DNA of 64,000 nucleotides from Niebla homalea. Its lineage: Eukaryota > Ascomycota > Lecanoromycetes > Lecanorales > Ramalinaceae. The notes under the pieces were generated by a model, which ran no database searches, had not been told where the DNA came from, and saw only the letters and a list, made by a program, of their open reading frames with translations. A program made the translations under genes and the position numbers. Location: NCBI GenBank assembly GCA_019925105.1, contig JAHGAU010000007.1:496001-560000 (forward strand), written 5' to 3'. Every line of letters begins with the position of its first letter. The first letter of the stretch is position 1. Below are positions 37,758 through 50,677 of the stretch, piece by piece.

Positions 37758-40700
37758 TTGATTGATTGATTGATTGATTTATACTACGGGTCTAGCTAAG
37801 CTAATTCCGGCGTTCCTTAATACGCGGCCTTTTGGTTTTACTGGTAACCGCAAAAACCTGATACTTATAACGTCAGGGTAAAAACCGGCATCCACCAAAC
37901 CTCTACCCTTTATCCCTTAAGGTAAAGGATATTAACGGCCGTTTAAAGAATAATAATCTATTTATATACTTCCTATATTTTAATTTCCTTAAGAAAATCC
38001 GTAATATTATAATTGTATCCTTATAAAAATTATCTTTAAGCTTATTATTCTTCCGTTCCTTTATATATTTATATTATTTTAATTTTATATAATACCTCTA
38101 AATATCTTTATTAATATTTACGCGCTTATTATATACCCCTTTTATATTATTATTATTATTAACTTTTTTAAAGACTTTTAATAAACGTTTATTATTATAT
38201 TTTTACGGCTATAGAAAATGCTTTCCGGTTTATATAATTAACGTAACCGGTTTCCGCTTTTCTTTTTCTTCCTTAACCGGTAACGGGCTTTCTTTATAAA
38301 ATTTTTAATAACCTTATTTATCTTTATAACGAGGCTAAACTATAATAATAGTCCGGTAAATATTATAAACCTAATAACTACCCGGATATTTTACTTTATA
38401 AATAATATTTAACGGTAATTATAAATATTAACTTTTACGATAAGTCTTAATTTAGCCTTCGTAAATAAAAGATAAAAAATAAGGATATATATAATATCCT
38501 GCTTTTTTTATCCGTATTTATATCCGGCGTTTATCCGACCCTTAATATATATAATAAATAGGAAATAAATTAACCCGTTTTTACCCATCCGGAGTTAAAT
38601 TATTAATACGTTATTACCCTTCTTTATAATATTATAACGGCGGAGATACTTATTAATAATCTTTTTATTGTTAAAAATTAAATAACGATAACTTTAAAAT
38701 ATAAAGTCTTTATATTTTTATTAGTATTTAGTTTACTTTATTATAACTTATAAAATAATTACTATAGTTTTTACTTTTTAAATCCTTTTAGTCTCGGTTT
38801 CTCTTACGTTTAACGGGAATTTATACCTACTTAAATTAACCTCTGGGATATTGGTAAAATTAACCTTTTTCTTAACTTATTTTTACTTTATCTTAATAAG
38901 AGAGAAAATAAATATTTTTAATTTATTCTTTTTAATTTTAAACTTATTAAGATTTTAACGGATCCGCCTGTTTCCTATTATTATAATTAAGTATATATAT
39001 CTTTTTAACTTTATTTAAACGACTATTTAATCCAATAAAATCTTAATCGGCGGTATAAAAACCTTAAACTTTAATACCGGGATTAAGGTTATTTTATAGG
39101 TACCGTTAATTACTTTTAAATACCGATTCTGGACTTTCTATAATATCTAAATAAGCTCTTTCCTATATCTTAAAGTACCCTTAAATATATACCAGATAAC
39201 TATAGTATATATTATAGTTAACTTTATTATAACCTGGTAAATAGTCCGGGCCTTTTATAACGTAATTCCTTATATTAATACGGCGAAATAAATAAAGTCT
39301 TTTTTTTATAAAGTTATCTTCTTTTAAACCTTTTTTATATAATCTTTTTAATTAAGCTTTTTATTTACTTAAAGGTTAAGGACTTTAATATTGGTATCTG
39401 GCTTTACTATAACTTTATTTAAATCCATTATAATTATTATATTATATAGTTTCGGGCTCTTAATTATATAGATAAGTTCGTACTTATATAGCGTAAATTA
39501 AGTTTTATAAATTTTTACTTATTAAAGATAGATTTTATAAACTTATTTTAATTCTAAATAATTTATCCGTATAAAAGTATTATAAATTAAAAAATAAATA
39601 TCGTTAATAAAATTTCTAACTTAAACTTTCTATTTTAATTTAATAAACTCCTTAATTAAAGGATTATTAAAGAATAAGAATAATATAAAAGAAATAAACG
39701 ATCTTTAAGGAATCCCCGTTATAATAAGCTTTATTAAACTTATTTTTTATTTTAAGTTAATTAATATAATTTAATTACTTAAGAAACTTTTTATTTACTT
39801 AATTAAGAAAAGTAATATCCCTTTTTTCTTTAAATTATATAGTAATTTTTAATAATTTATTTTATTAAAAATACCTATAATATTAAGAAAAAAAAAAAAA
39901 ACTTATAATATGTTTTTTCCCGTAACCTTATATTATATATATGTTATTAATTAAGCCTTTAAAAGCTATTTCTATTAACTTATTTCTCCTTACTCCTATT
40001 TATTAATCGGGGAAAAGTCCGTAATTTTCTATATAGTTATTAAGGATCTTTATTATTATTATCTTTAAGGCTTTTTTTAATATATATAGGAGTATAATAG
40101 GTTTATAAGACTTTACTTTAAAGTAATCCGGCTTAATAAGCTTCTTAAGGATAATTATCTTTATTTCCTTAAACTTACGTAAATAATAGTTAACGTTAAA
40201 ATATACTTAAAAAAAATAAATAAAAACCTTTTTAAACGGTAAAGTTATTATTACTAGGAATCTATTAAGAATCTTATTCGGTCCCGGGACTTTATCCTTT
40301 TTTAATTTATTAATTACTTTAATTATTATATCTTATATTATTACCTTATTTATTAATATGGGGTTAAAGTACGTAACGTTATCGATATCGTCCAGGTTAA
40401 TTTTTAACGGAGGGGGAAAAATACTCCTTTAAAAGCCTTAATCTTCCCGTTAAAGGTATTAATTAATATATTATTAAGTCTTTTAAAAGGCAGAAATTTA
40501 AGGATAAACTTTGGTTTCCCACTTTATTTTTTATTATATTTTGTTAATTTCTAGATATTACGAAGTAAAACCGTTAAGTTATATATTATAAATTAAAAGT
40601 ATATTTATTTAATATTCTTAATAATTTTTTCCTTTTTTTCTTAAGTAACCCTTAATTAATTAAGTATTTCTTAATTTTTATATTTAAAAGTTTATTTAAT

Positions 40701-43700
40701 TAATTTTTTCGCTTTTATAATTGTGGTTATATACTTTTTATTTTAATAGATTTTAACTTTTTAAAAAAGTTTTATTATTAAAATAATCTTATTAATTATT
40801 TCGTTTAATATTTTTATTATTTATTTTATAAAAAGGTTAATCCAATCTCTATTATTTAATTAAAGGAGGTCCGTAAATTATATTATTATCTCCTCCGTTT
40901 TTATATAAATTTCTATTTCCTTAACCGTTTTTTACGCCCTCCTTACCGGTGGTAATAAGGTCGTATTAACGGTTTAATCTAAGGTTATTTATATCGGTAT
41001 ATAATTTAAGCTATATTTTAAGTCCTTTTATAATTTATATATTACGACTATATTAATAACCCCTTCCGTATTAAAAATTAGATTAATCGTTATTTTAAAT
41101 TTATAATTCTTTTACGTAATAATCCCTTATAATATTAATAATAAAAAATTAACTTAAGCGATAATTATTAATAAGTTATCCGATTTAACGTGATTTATTA
41201 TATATCCTTCCTTATTCTATATATAATAATATAAATTAAAGTCTTTAAATAATATATACTCGCTTAAAGTAATTAAAACCTTTTTAAGTAATAGTATTAT
41301 AAAAGGTTTTTCCTTATTAATTAACGGTAGGTTATATGCGTTATAAATATTAAAATCGCTTTTTAAGTTCCCTTTTTTTATAATACGGAGTATATAAAGG
41401 TTTTTATTATAGTAAATAATATCCCAGTTATTTACGTCGAGTTATTTATTTATAAAGAAATATATTCTAATTATTTTATCCCCTTTAAAGGCTAAATAAA
41501 ACTTTTTCTTTAAATTAATAAACGAATATATATATAGGTTATATAATGGTTTCTATATTATTATAATATTAACGTTTTCGATTTCTTTAAACTTAAATAT
41601 TAATATTATTATTTTAATTCTTTTATTACGGACGTTATATTATATTATTCTTAGAAACGTTAATATATTATTTATTAACCTTTATAAAGGCTCCCTTTTT
41701 TATATCCATTTAAGTTACGGACTTCTTATTAAAACTGAACGTTTTTTAACCTAATATTTTCCCGGTTATTATTAAAGACGTAAGACGGCCGGCCCTTAAG
41801 GTTAAGATCGTAAAAAGTTTTCTTTTTTTTATTATTATTTATTTTTTATTATCCGGTTAATTAAACTTACGTTTTAAGGCTGTTTTTAATTAATTTATTA
41901 AACTAGTTTTATACGTATTATACCGTTAGATTTTCACGGTTATTTAAGTCTCCTTACGTTTAATCTCCTTAGCCCTTATTATACACTTAGAATCCCATAT
42001 TAGGTATCCTTCCTTACTATATATAACGTATTTAAATATACTTTTTATAAGCCCTTTAATTATTAATTCTATATATTTATAAGTATTATAGTTTTTAACG
42101 TAGACTATATACTTTATAATATTAAAGTATTTTATAATAATATATTTATAACTTTAATACTTAAAATATTAATAAATATTAACCGCCCTATCTTATAATC
42201 GAATTATTTTAAGAGATCCCCTTTTAATAATCCCTTTATTTAAGATATTATTATATATTTTAATTAATATTATACTTAATATAACGGTAAAGTATTTCTT
42301 TACGCGTTTTAAGGAATTAAGTTTTTTTACCACCGGTAAAAGCCTATAATTAACGATCTTAAGCCTTAAATAAAGAATTATATTCTCCTTTCTATACTTT
42401 TTAATATAGTTTCTTTCTCGGTTTCCTTAAAACGTAAAAGGTATATTTTATTTATTATAATAATAAATAATTACCTTAAAACCTTAATTAACTTATATTT
42501 TCTTTTATTTATTTAAGCCTTAAACTTCTTTAAGCTTTTTTTCACTTTTAAAGACGTTATATTAAAAAGGATATCTTTATTTTATAATTTATATATTATA
42601 ATAATCTATTTTATTAATAATTCCGTCGTTACTTTAAAAGCCTTTATTAATTATAATAGGTTTATTTTTACCGTTATATTCCTTTTTTCGTTATTAAATA
42701 AACGGATTATTATTATCCTTGTTTTCCTTAACGTAACCGTTTTCTCCTCCGTTATCCTTTTATTTTTTACCGTAAATACCCCTTTTATTATTCTTATTGC
42801 CTAGCTTTTTTTTATTTAAGGGGCCGTTATTTTTATACTTTCGTTTTATATATTTAGCTTTAAACCGCCGTCTTTATTTTTTATTAATACCTTTATTACC
42901 GTTTTTTAAGAGCCCTATAATCGCTCCGTTTTCTTTAATTTTACCCCTATTTTTATATAGAAGTCCCTTACGTTTTTTAGCTTAATTTATAATATCGGTT
43001 AAGTCTTTAACGTAATATCCTTTTACTCCATTATAAAAAGTCCTTTTAAGGCTTTTACCGCCTCCCCTACCGCCCTTTCACTTTTATTTACCGGGCGACG
43101 CTCCGTCTCCGCTTTTTATTTTTAATCCCTTAAGGTCCTATCCTCCTTATTAACTTTATTTCCCCTTTATATACCCTTAATAATACTTTTACCGCGGTTT
43201 TCCCGCCTTTTCCTTCCGCCCGTACCTTTCGCCGTTAATACCGTACCGGTTTTTCCACCCCTTTATTTACTTATTATTTCCGCCTTATTATTACGCGTTT
43301 TATACGCTTTAATATACGTATTTTATTAACCTTAATTCCTTTATTTATTTTAAGCGTTATCCGGCTTATTATTATTATATTACCCGTATATATCGTCGCT
43401 ATTTCTATTAATATAAATTATTTACCCGTTTATTACCTTATTCTTAACCATTACGTTACTTCTACTTATCGCATTTAATATACCTTTCTTACTGTTATTA
43501 AAGCTATACGTATACGTATCGTTTTGGACCTCTGGGGTCCCTTCGTTCGTCGCCATTTTTCTCTAATCGGGCTTTATTATATTTATCTTTTCAAATATAA
43601 AACTTATTTAATAATAATAATAAGTTTTTTTAATAATTTTTAAAGTATTATAGAATTACGTTACCTTTTAATTAAAGTATTATTTAATATCTTTAAAACG

Positions 43701-44652
43701 CTTATAATAAAAAAGTTAATAATTTTCCGGATTAATTATTAAATTTAAGAGTTTATTTTTAAGTTCTCAATAATTTATTTTATTGATTTCTTCGTTTAAT
43801 AAATTAAAGGTTTTATAAAAAATAAACCTTGAATAAAAATTTTTTTCATAAAAAAGTACTTAAGATGAAAAAAATTAATCTTTTTAAGTTAATAAATTAT
43901 ATTTAATACTTATTTTTAAATTTATTCTAATATATTTAAAATTTATCTTTACGGGATAAAATAAAAACCGCTAGTAATATGCTGTTAATATAAAGGTTCA
44001 TAATAAAATTAATACGGAAAAAAGTCCCGGAGTATAAACTTTTATATTATACGTTAATATAATATAATTAAATATATATTCTTAATAAGTATAATTTTTA
44101 ACCTTAAATTAATTGACTTTAAATTATAGCCTTAATAGTTAAGCTTATTAAGTTATAATATTATAACGGTATTCCGCTATTACAATTTTTTTACTTATAA
44201 TAAAAAGGTTTTTAATTAAAAAATAAATATTACTTTCTAATTTTACGTTTATTAAGTTAATTAAGTATCTATTACGATAATAACGTTAAGCTTTCTTTTT
44301 GATAAAAAAGAAAAAGAAAAATATTAAATTAATTTTATTGATAATATATTAGTAAGATTAATAAAAATAAATATATACAATATAACGTTACAATTTAAAT
44401 ATTTAGGTATTACTATAATAAGTAAATTAATAATAAAATTAATTCTTAAAGAAATTAGAAAGAATTAAGGTATAATTTTTATTTAAAGTAAAAATAATAA
44501 TTATCCCGCTTTACGCTAGTTAAGCTATAACTTATAAATAATATATACCAAGGCCGGTATTAAAGCCTTTTATTAAGGTTTAACAGTTTACCCTAGCGCA
44601 ATAATATAGCGTACGACTATGGCGCCGGCGTAGAGATGGCGCTAGCTGCTAA
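37758..44652 (-). mobile_element. LINE-type retrotransposon copy A, RIP-degraded, near full length
   Basis: Runs leftward. The 5' end near 44,652 reads AGCAGCTAGCGCCATCTC on the minus strand and matches the other copies for about 300 bases. An ORF1 start survives at 43,554-43,556 (MATNEGTPEVQND), followed by a degraded frame. The 3' end at 37,758 is a (CAAT)n tail preceded by a conserved segment (CCGGTTTTTACCC, GGAATTAGCTTAGCTAG on the minus strand) shared with copy B. Length is about 6.9 kb. The second ORF would occupy roughly 38-41.5 kb; its motifs are clearer in copy B. Confidence 0.8.
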
Positions 44653-45018
44653 CACTCCGCACGGATTATACGTATAACGGCCTATATAAACCGGTTATAT
44701 AGTAGATTTTCGGTAATTTAAAGAGCTTAAACCGGCTTATATACGGTATTAAATTGAGCTTTAAAATATATATAAATATAGGCCTATTGGTATTGTATTA
44801 ATAGTGAGCGTATAAACACGAATGGAAGAAGTATACCCTCAGATCCCATAAATTCCGCTGTTTCCGCACCTGCGTTGCAATACCATTCTACTAGAATTCA
44901 GGCTGAAAGTGGGGCTGTGCGAATATTCAGCAAAATGGTGACTGCAATCAGGGGTTTGTCCTGTTAAGATAGAATTCCATGTGAATAATTGGTAACCCAG
45001 CCGGAATCGCCATCAACG
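44653..45018. other. Upstream region of the island gene
   Basis: AT-rich and RIP-like until about 44,815, then ordinary composition. It holds the presumed promoter. An ATG at 44,936 opens a frame that stops after ten codons. Confidence 0.5.
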
Positions 45019-47325
45019 ATGCCTTTAAACACCCAGTTTCAGCTCGGCGTAGAGCTCACAAAGTTTCTGCCTGTGAGACACATGGTAGAGACAGGATTCA
45101 CTTCAATCATCAATATGGCGCGAGAGCTGCGAAAATCAGGCTCGGACCTGTTGGTGGAGGAAGATCTAGCTACCCTTTTCGGCCGGGCGAAAATTGACCC
45201 TGTAGTTGAAGGCAATTTCAGGCAGAGTGTGATGGAAGATTCCAACTCTACATTCACCAGTCTATCTCCTGGCAGCGAAATCGGCTTCGATAGAGAGCCT
45301 GGTCCAACAGTGAAGCGTGCTTTGAGCTCCAAAGATCCGTTCTACCTCTCGACTGTCATTCAAGTCTCGATGCTTGTATGGTTTCATGAAACCCCGGAGC
45401 TGGCTTCAGCGATTTCAGAATGTATGAGCCGACGCCATCAGCTAGGTCTTCCCGACGCCGCACCGGAGCCAGGCTTTGGAACTATACTGGGCACGCTGGA
45501 GGCGTGCAGTGCTCAAACGAGCGCCTTCCCTTGGAATTATTACGCGCAGACAGTGGAGCAGAAGCTACGGGATAGCTATCCGTTTTACAATCGTCATTCA
45601 ATGAGTCAGAAGAGCTTGATCAGTCTGGCCTCCACGACCATGGCCGCTGCAGTCGATCTCTTTTTTCTGACTCAAAGTCTACCTGAGGACAGAAGAATAT
45701 CGCTGAGCAACCAGGAAGGAATGATTACTATCATCATTTGGGCGCACTACATTCTTGGCTTGTCAGTCAGTGTGCAAGGAATGCCAAATGGAAAAGTCCT
45801 TTTCGGCCGGGAGGGTCCTGCCCAGGTCCTCATAATGTGGAAGCCTAATTGGCAATCCTTACAAAACCAGGAGATATGTCTCTTAGACAAGGATTCCAGG
45901 ATTGTCTTCAAATCCCTTGCGATTGACCTCAGTTTGGATCAAGTAGCTTCTGCCGAGCGACATCCTCTACTGAATTATGGTACGCTGGGGTTTCGACGCG
46001 CCTGCAATACCTACGTATATACCCCAGATGATGACCCGCTTTATCCTACTCTAGTGCACCACGTTGTCGCATTGGCCATCTCCGCTGAGAAACGGCTAGT
46101 ACGTGGCAAATTTACCAGTGCCCAAGAGATCGTAAAGGATTCAATCCTGTGTGATCGATTGAGGATTGAGCGATGGCGGATTCTGCGATCTGCAAAGCTC
46201 TTGTTCGAAGAATTTGACATTGACGTGAAAGCCATTGATCGGATGGCGGACATTATACCGCTCGAGAGTTCTCTGGAGGAGGTGGCGAATCCTCGAATCC
46301 TCGATGCTTATCTGAAGAGGGTTGAGCCAGACGCTAAGAAGCTTGCACTGAATCTGCTCAGGCTGCCATGTATGACTGCGATGATTTTGGTCGTCGCAAA
46401 CATAGAGGCTCTATCTGAGTGTCAGCAAGTACCGCTCATCAGTGATGTTAGCTATACAGAGATGATACACGTAACTAAACGCATCTGGAGGAGTCGCGGA
46501 CCGCTTCTAATCGAAGAATTTGATCTTCCGGGTTTCATAGCGACACTCCTTATTGGGCGCAGATTCATCAGAGATCAATCACTGGATCCTGAAGCCTTCG
46601 TCCTTAGTGATGTAGGCTGGAGTCTTGTTCTCAGTGCCGTGGGTGACGAAGATCCCATTGACATTCAGCCCGAAAGGTTGAGATTGTGCAAAGGTACACC
46701 AACTAATATGAGGACTGGAGCGGTAAAGAGGATAGTCAAAGATTTCGCACAAAATGACGACAATCGACCAAAGCGAAAAATCTTGGATCGAGGTGATTCG
46801 TACGTTCCGCGATGTGTAACGAGCATTACACAACGATTAGAGTATCTCACCGAAGACAAAGAAGCCTTTCGCATCAGTCTACGCTATAATGCCCTTTTAT
46901 CGGCGACGGCTGGAGCTTCGGACGACGATTTCCCAAAACTTGAGCTTGTGGACGGCTATCGCAACCAGCATAATGCCCTATGGATGACTTCAAGAGTCCC
47001 AGAGTGCGATCACTCCCACATAGGCTGGAAATCAGCGCGTCTGGGGATCGACGTGGCGGCCGGAACATCACTGGATTGGAGGTGTGAAGCCGAAGTCACG
47101 CTCGACGACGACGGCTTTATTGAGTCACTTACAGATTTTACAGAGGTACCCGAGCGAGTCTGCATCTGTTTGGTGAAAGGTGATGCCAGGTCGCGCTGGC
47201 TCGCCGTCTCGGAAGGCGCAAAAAGCTCCCATAGACGGAACATCCTGCGTGGTGAGAGGACTTGCGAGGACTGCGCAGCCGATACAGCCCTTGCCCGTCC
47301 CGGAAAATGGCTTCTCATTATATGA
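45019..47325 (+). CDS. Isolated 768-aa protein of unknown family in the AT-rich block
   Basis: One uninterrupted frame starting MPLNTQFQLGVELTKF; the frame is open ten codons further upstream, but ATG 45,019 is the first Met. I recognise no domain. There is no signal peptide and no convincing membrane helix; the sequence looks like a soluble, mainly helical protein with balanced charge. Features worth noting are WAHYILGLSVSVQG and HHVVALAISAEKRLVRG in the middle, a basic stretch near residue 590 (NRPKRKILDRG), and a Cys-containing C-terminus (CICLV, RTCEDCAADTA). Composition is ordinary and CA/TG are frequent, so it has not suffered RIP and is probably single copy. It has no intron, unlike nearly all genes in the left region. 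It may be lineage-specific or acquired; that is inference. Confidence 0.85.
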   Translation: MPLNTQFQLGVELTKFLPVRHMVETGFTSIINMARELRKSGSDLLVEEDLATLFGRAKIDPVVEGNFRQSVMEDSNSTFTSLSPGSEIGFDREPGPTVKRALSSKDPFYLSTVIQVSMLVWFHETPELASAISECMSRRHQLGLPDAAPEPGFGTILGTLEACSAQTSAFPWNYYAQTVEQKLRDSYPFYNRHSMSQKSLISLASTTMAAAVDLFFLTQSLPEDRRISLSNQEGMITIIIWAHYILGLSVSVQGMPNGKVLFGREGPAQVLIMWKPNWQSLQNQEICLLDKDSRIVFKSLAIDLSLDQVASAERHPLLNYGTLGFRRACNTYVYTPDDDPLYPTLVHHVVALAISAEKRLVRGKFTSAQEIVKDSILCDRLRIERWRILRSAKLLFEEFDIDVKAIDRMADIIPLESSLEEVANPRILDAYLKRVEPDAKKLALNLLRLPCMTAMILVVANIEALSECQQVPLISDVSYTEMIHVTKRIWRSRGPLLIEEFDLPGFIATLLIGRRFIRDQSLDPEAFVLSDVGWSLVLSAVGDEDPIDIQPERLRLCKGTPTNMRTGAVKRIVKDFAQNDDNRPKRKILDRGDSYVPRCVTSITQRLEYLTEDKEAFRISLRYNALLSATAGASDDDFPKLELVDGYRNQHNALWMTSRVPECDHSHIGWKSARLGIDVAAGTSLDWRCEAEVTLDDDGFIESLTDFTEVPERVCICLVKGDARSRWLAVSEGAKSSHRRNILRGERTCEDCAADTALARPGKWLLII

Positions 47326-48073
47326 TGTTATCTTCAACTTGAAGATTTATACTCCTCATCCGTCGTCTCTCTAGCAGTCCTATTCTCAAGGAATTCTTCA
47401 TTGGTTTACATACTAATACAAATCTCTACTTTCAGATACGAGACTATAATGGAGGTTGCCGAGGAGGTTCACGGAGAAGGTGTTTGATGGTATCAGACGC
47501 ATAAAGGCATATCGCATATGATGTGGAGTGAGGTGGATATACATATATGAGATTGTAATAGTTATGGGTATGAATGGGTGTCTATCTAAGTGTACGTATG
47601 CTGAGATAACTACAGAATATGCCAAGCCATTATACCCGAATAGGTCTTAAGGCCCACTGATAGCAGATAAGCCTTATTACCATGGTTATTACCGTAATAA
47701 TATCCCCTTAAATAAATGAAAGGCGGATATCCTTATCGTTTTTAATAGATTACCAGTAGTATAATAAAAATAAAATAATAATAACGTCGTAATTATATAT
47801 ATTTATATTATATTTACGTAAAATAATAATAGCGTATAAGGGGTAAAGGAATTAAAAAAATCAAAAAGAAATTAAAGGATTTAAATTTAAACTTAAATTT
47901 TATTATTTTTATAAAAGGGTAACTATAATAAGGTTTCAATAACGGCAACGTTATAAACGGCACCGGAGTTAAAAATTACCTATATAAAACGTTAAGTATA
48001 TATATTAAGTAAGGAAATAATAATATTATTATTAAGTATTAAAGTAGTAAGTAAATCGTATATTCATAAAATC
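47326..48073. other. 3' flank of the island gene passing into RIP DNA
   Basis: Ordinary composition to about 47,700, then AT-rich. The segment ending near 47,693 (ATGCCAAGCC, TATACCCGAATAGG, TTACCGTAATA) resembles part of the LTR-like sequence at 48,074. Confidence 0.45.
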
Positions 48074-48236
48074 GTGTTACGGTATAGGTGGTGGGTATGG
48101 AGTGGTAACTGCCTGAGTTGCTATCTAGCTAGCTGAGTGCGAGAAATATAGGTATGCGCCAAGCCGCTATACCCCTTTGAGCCCTAGTGCCTTGGCGCAT
48201 GGCCGCGCATGGCTTGCCTGGCTCATATCCGTAATA
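48074..48236 (+). repeat. Probable solo LTR
   Basis: Begins TGTTACGGTATAGG, like the starts of other LTRs in the window, ends near TATCCGTAATA, keeps ordinary composition (CGCCAAGCCGCTATACCCC), and is surrounded by RIP DNA. No partner LTR found. Confidence 0.5.
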
Positions 48237-49014
48237 AATCGAAAGATTTAAAGCTGGGAATTTATCGTAATTATACCCGGTTTATAATCGTAATTTTTCG
48301 AGCTTTAAAAAGCTTAAAAATGACTTCTCTAAGGTATATCTGATTCAGGTTCTTTCCAGGGTTTATATATTTAAATAACGTAAAAGGATCTTTTTATTCT
48401 TAATTTTAAGAACGTTTTTAAACGTAAATACGTTTATTTAATTAAAATATAAACTTATTTATACTTAAGATTACTTTAATAAACTTAACGTAAATTACGT
48501 ATACTATTATTTATATTTTAATACTATTAATATAAATAAGGAATTTAATATAAATATTAATCTTTTAATTATTAATCTTATATAAATATATTATTTAAAT
48601 ATACTTTATTTTAAGGTAATATTCTTTTATATATATTTTATTGATAAGTAAAATCGTTAAACCGATATTAATATAAATATCCTTTAATTAACGGTTTAAT
48701 ATTTCCGTAATTATACTTATAAAGTTTTTAGAGTTTAATAAATATATAATAGTAATTTTAAATATAGTATATATATTTTAAGCTCTGTAAATTAATTTAT
48801 TTATTAAGTAATCTTTAAGCTTATTATTATCCTTAAATTTACGGATGTATCTTTTATATATAAAAGGTAATATTATTTTATAATTATTACGTCATTTCTA
48901 TATAAATTTATAAAAGAATACTTTAGATTTAAATGATAATTCGGGGTTATTTTTAATAAATTCTTTATTTTCTATGTAATAAGTATAACCCTTATTAATA
49001 TAATAAGTATCATT
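48237..49014. other. RIP-degraded DNA, nothing identified
   Basis: AT-rich with residual CG sites. I see no element end or motif. Confidence 0.5.
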
Positions 49015-49024
49015 ATTATTGTTA

Positions 49025-49182
49025 TGGTTCCAGCAGGCCTTGCTCCCAGCCTCGGCCTACTTGCCTTATGAGGGCTAGCTCCTTGGCACTTATACTTATA
49101 TTATGGGTGCGTCCTGTATTATAAATACCACCATAGTTATTATTCCGTTTATAGCTTGACTTTATAGATTAGTTATTTAACA
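49025..49182 (+). repeat. Left terminal repeat, 158 bp
   Basis: More RIP-changed than its partner; for example ATTATAAATACC against ACATAGATACC. Confidence 0.8.
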
Positions 49183-49330
49183 TAATAATTACTATCCTCA
49201 TATATAAAAGGTTAATTATAAGCCTCTTAATACTTATACTTTACCAAAATCACACTATTAAAGTGGTATAACGTATAATTCAGTTAATAAGTTAGCTAGT
49301 TAGTTAGCAAGCCGTATAGTAAGCACGTAT

Positions 49331-50080
49331 TATAAGTCCATAAAACGTTAATAGTTATAGAAACCAAAAGTGGAAACCCCTGTAGGCCGGAATGGCTAGT
49401 AATTAAGTGGACGGTCAATATTGATAATAATTAAGTTAATAGGACTTAAAATAAAACAGGAAAAGATAGTTAAATCAAGAGAAGAACGTTTAAAATATAC
49501 CGTAGATAGGCCTATCGTTAAAAACCTTTTAATTGCCCTGTTTATAATATAAGGCTAAAATCAATCCTTTAGTTATTCTTTACCTTTGATAAACCCTTCG
49601 ATATATCGATATATTATAAGCTTATAAAACGTTAATAGCTATAATAATAACTTTTATAGGTTAGAATAATAATTACTAGGCGGCGTTAAAACCAACAATG
49701 ATAAATCGGGGTAAATAAAGCGGAATAAAAAATGGATTGATAAAGAAAGATTTAAAAAAAAAAACCGTAAATAGGCCTGTTATTAACCATTTCCTTAAAA
49801 TGTATATAAAGCATATAATAAGCCTATTATAATAATATCAAGTTCCTTTAAATTCTTAATTAATTAGATAAATCACCTTTATCTTTATAATTCCCGTGGT
49901 AAGCAGATTATTAATATTTTATAAGCTTATAAGACGTTAATAGTTATAAGGCCCTTAATAGGGTAGCTTATAGGCCAGAATAACTAATAATTAAATAAAC
50001 GGTTAATACTAATAGTAATATCAATAAAAGTAATATTATAAGTAAAATAAAAGCGGGGAAAAATCTATATTTATAAGTAT
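49331..50080 (+). repeat. Three tandem repeats of about 285-305 bp
   Basis: Starts near 49,331, 49,615 and 49,920. Shared landmarks are the ACGTTAATAG start, a GGCC(G/A)GAATG/A-type segment about 50 bases in, and, in the first two, CCGTA-ATAGGCCT. Confidence 0.65.
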
Positions 50081-50288
50081 AACGACGGTATTAAGGGTAA
50101 AAGCCACCTTTATAACTTCGGCTTATCTATATGGGTAAAAGTTACTCGGTCGGGCTCACCTGCGGATACCTCGTTAATCGCTTCAGTTATAACGGCGTTA
50201 ACGGTGGTAGCCCTATATTAAACCCCTTTTCGATTAAAAGTGTACGAATCGGCTTTACCTCGGAAATCACGTTAATCGACTTAACTTA

Positions 50289-50367
50289 GGTTGATTTTTT
50301 CACCCCTATAGTCGGTTTTTTCACCTTTTTCAGTCGATTTTTTAGGAGGTTTTTTCAATACCCGGGT
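50289..50367 (+). repeat. Degenerate 22-bp T-rich tandem
   Basis: Repeats of the form GTCGGTTTTTTCACC with variants (GTTGATTTTTTCACC, GTCGATTTTTTAGG, GTTTTTTCA). Confidence 0.6.
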
Positions 50368-50519
50368 TTCTCAGTTTTCCAGCATTCAACTATTATACTT
50401 ATACAAGGTATCAGCTATATACTCGGTGGTTCTTTAAGGCTATACCCAGGTCCGATAAGGGTGGTTTTGATATAAATGGCTCGCAGGAGCTTACCGTCGT
50501 AGAGGGGGGGATCGTATCA

Positions 50520-50677
50520 TGGTTCCAGCAGGCCTTGCTCCCAGCCTCGGCCTCCTTGCCCCATAAGGGCTAGCTCCTTGGCACCTACACTTATATGATG
50601 GGTGCGTCCTGTAACATAGATACCACCATAGCTATTATTCCGTTTATAGCTCGACCTTATAGATCAGTTCCCTGACA
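50520..50677 (+). repeat. Right terminal repeat, 158 bp
   Basis: Starts TGGTTCCAGCAGGCC, ends CCCTGACA and is followed by ATTATTGTTA. Confidence 0.8.

Larger units (their letters stand above)
21541..44820. other. RIP-degraded AT-rich transposon block A
   Basis: Base composition is dominated by A, T and TA steps. CA and TG dinucleotides are nearly absent over long stretches while CG, CCGG and ACGT remain, which is C-to-T change in CpA context on both strands. No long intact ORF survives. Nested elements are listed separately; less-mutated patches mark short repeats and LTRs. Confidence 0.92.
49025..50677 (+). mobile_element. Non-coding element with 158-bp terminal direct repeats (TRIM-like)
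   Basis: Terminal repeats at 49,025-49,182 and 50,520-50,677 are equal in length and differ mainly by RIP-type changes; both start TGGTTCCAGCAGGCC, and they end TTAACA and CTGACA. The ten bases ATTATTGTTA lie directly outside both ends (49,015-49,024 and 50,678-50,687). The interior of 1.34 kb has no coding potential. It contains three diverged repeats beginning near 49,331, 49,615 and 49,920, each with an ATAAGCTTATAA-ACGTTAATAG-type start, and a short T-rich tandem near 50,289-50,367. This fits a terminal-repeat retrotransposon in miniature, although a 10-bp duplication is longer than the usual 4-6. Confidence 0.75.

Noticed and set aside
42797..42985. 62-codon ORF in AT-rich DNA
   Set aside because: Lies on the opposite strand of LINE copy A and has RIP composition; a chance open frame.
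22361..44652. Inverted 300-bp ends suggesting a giant 22-kb transposon with long terminal inverted repeats
   Set aside because: The ends are the 5' regions of one LINE family in opposite orientation. The 44.6-kb end continues into a LINE body with a (CAAT)n tail at 37.76 kb, and a third direct copy starts at 51.16 kb.
46041..47374. Several antisense ORFs over the island gene
   Set aside because: All lie within the much longer sense frame and lack independent support.
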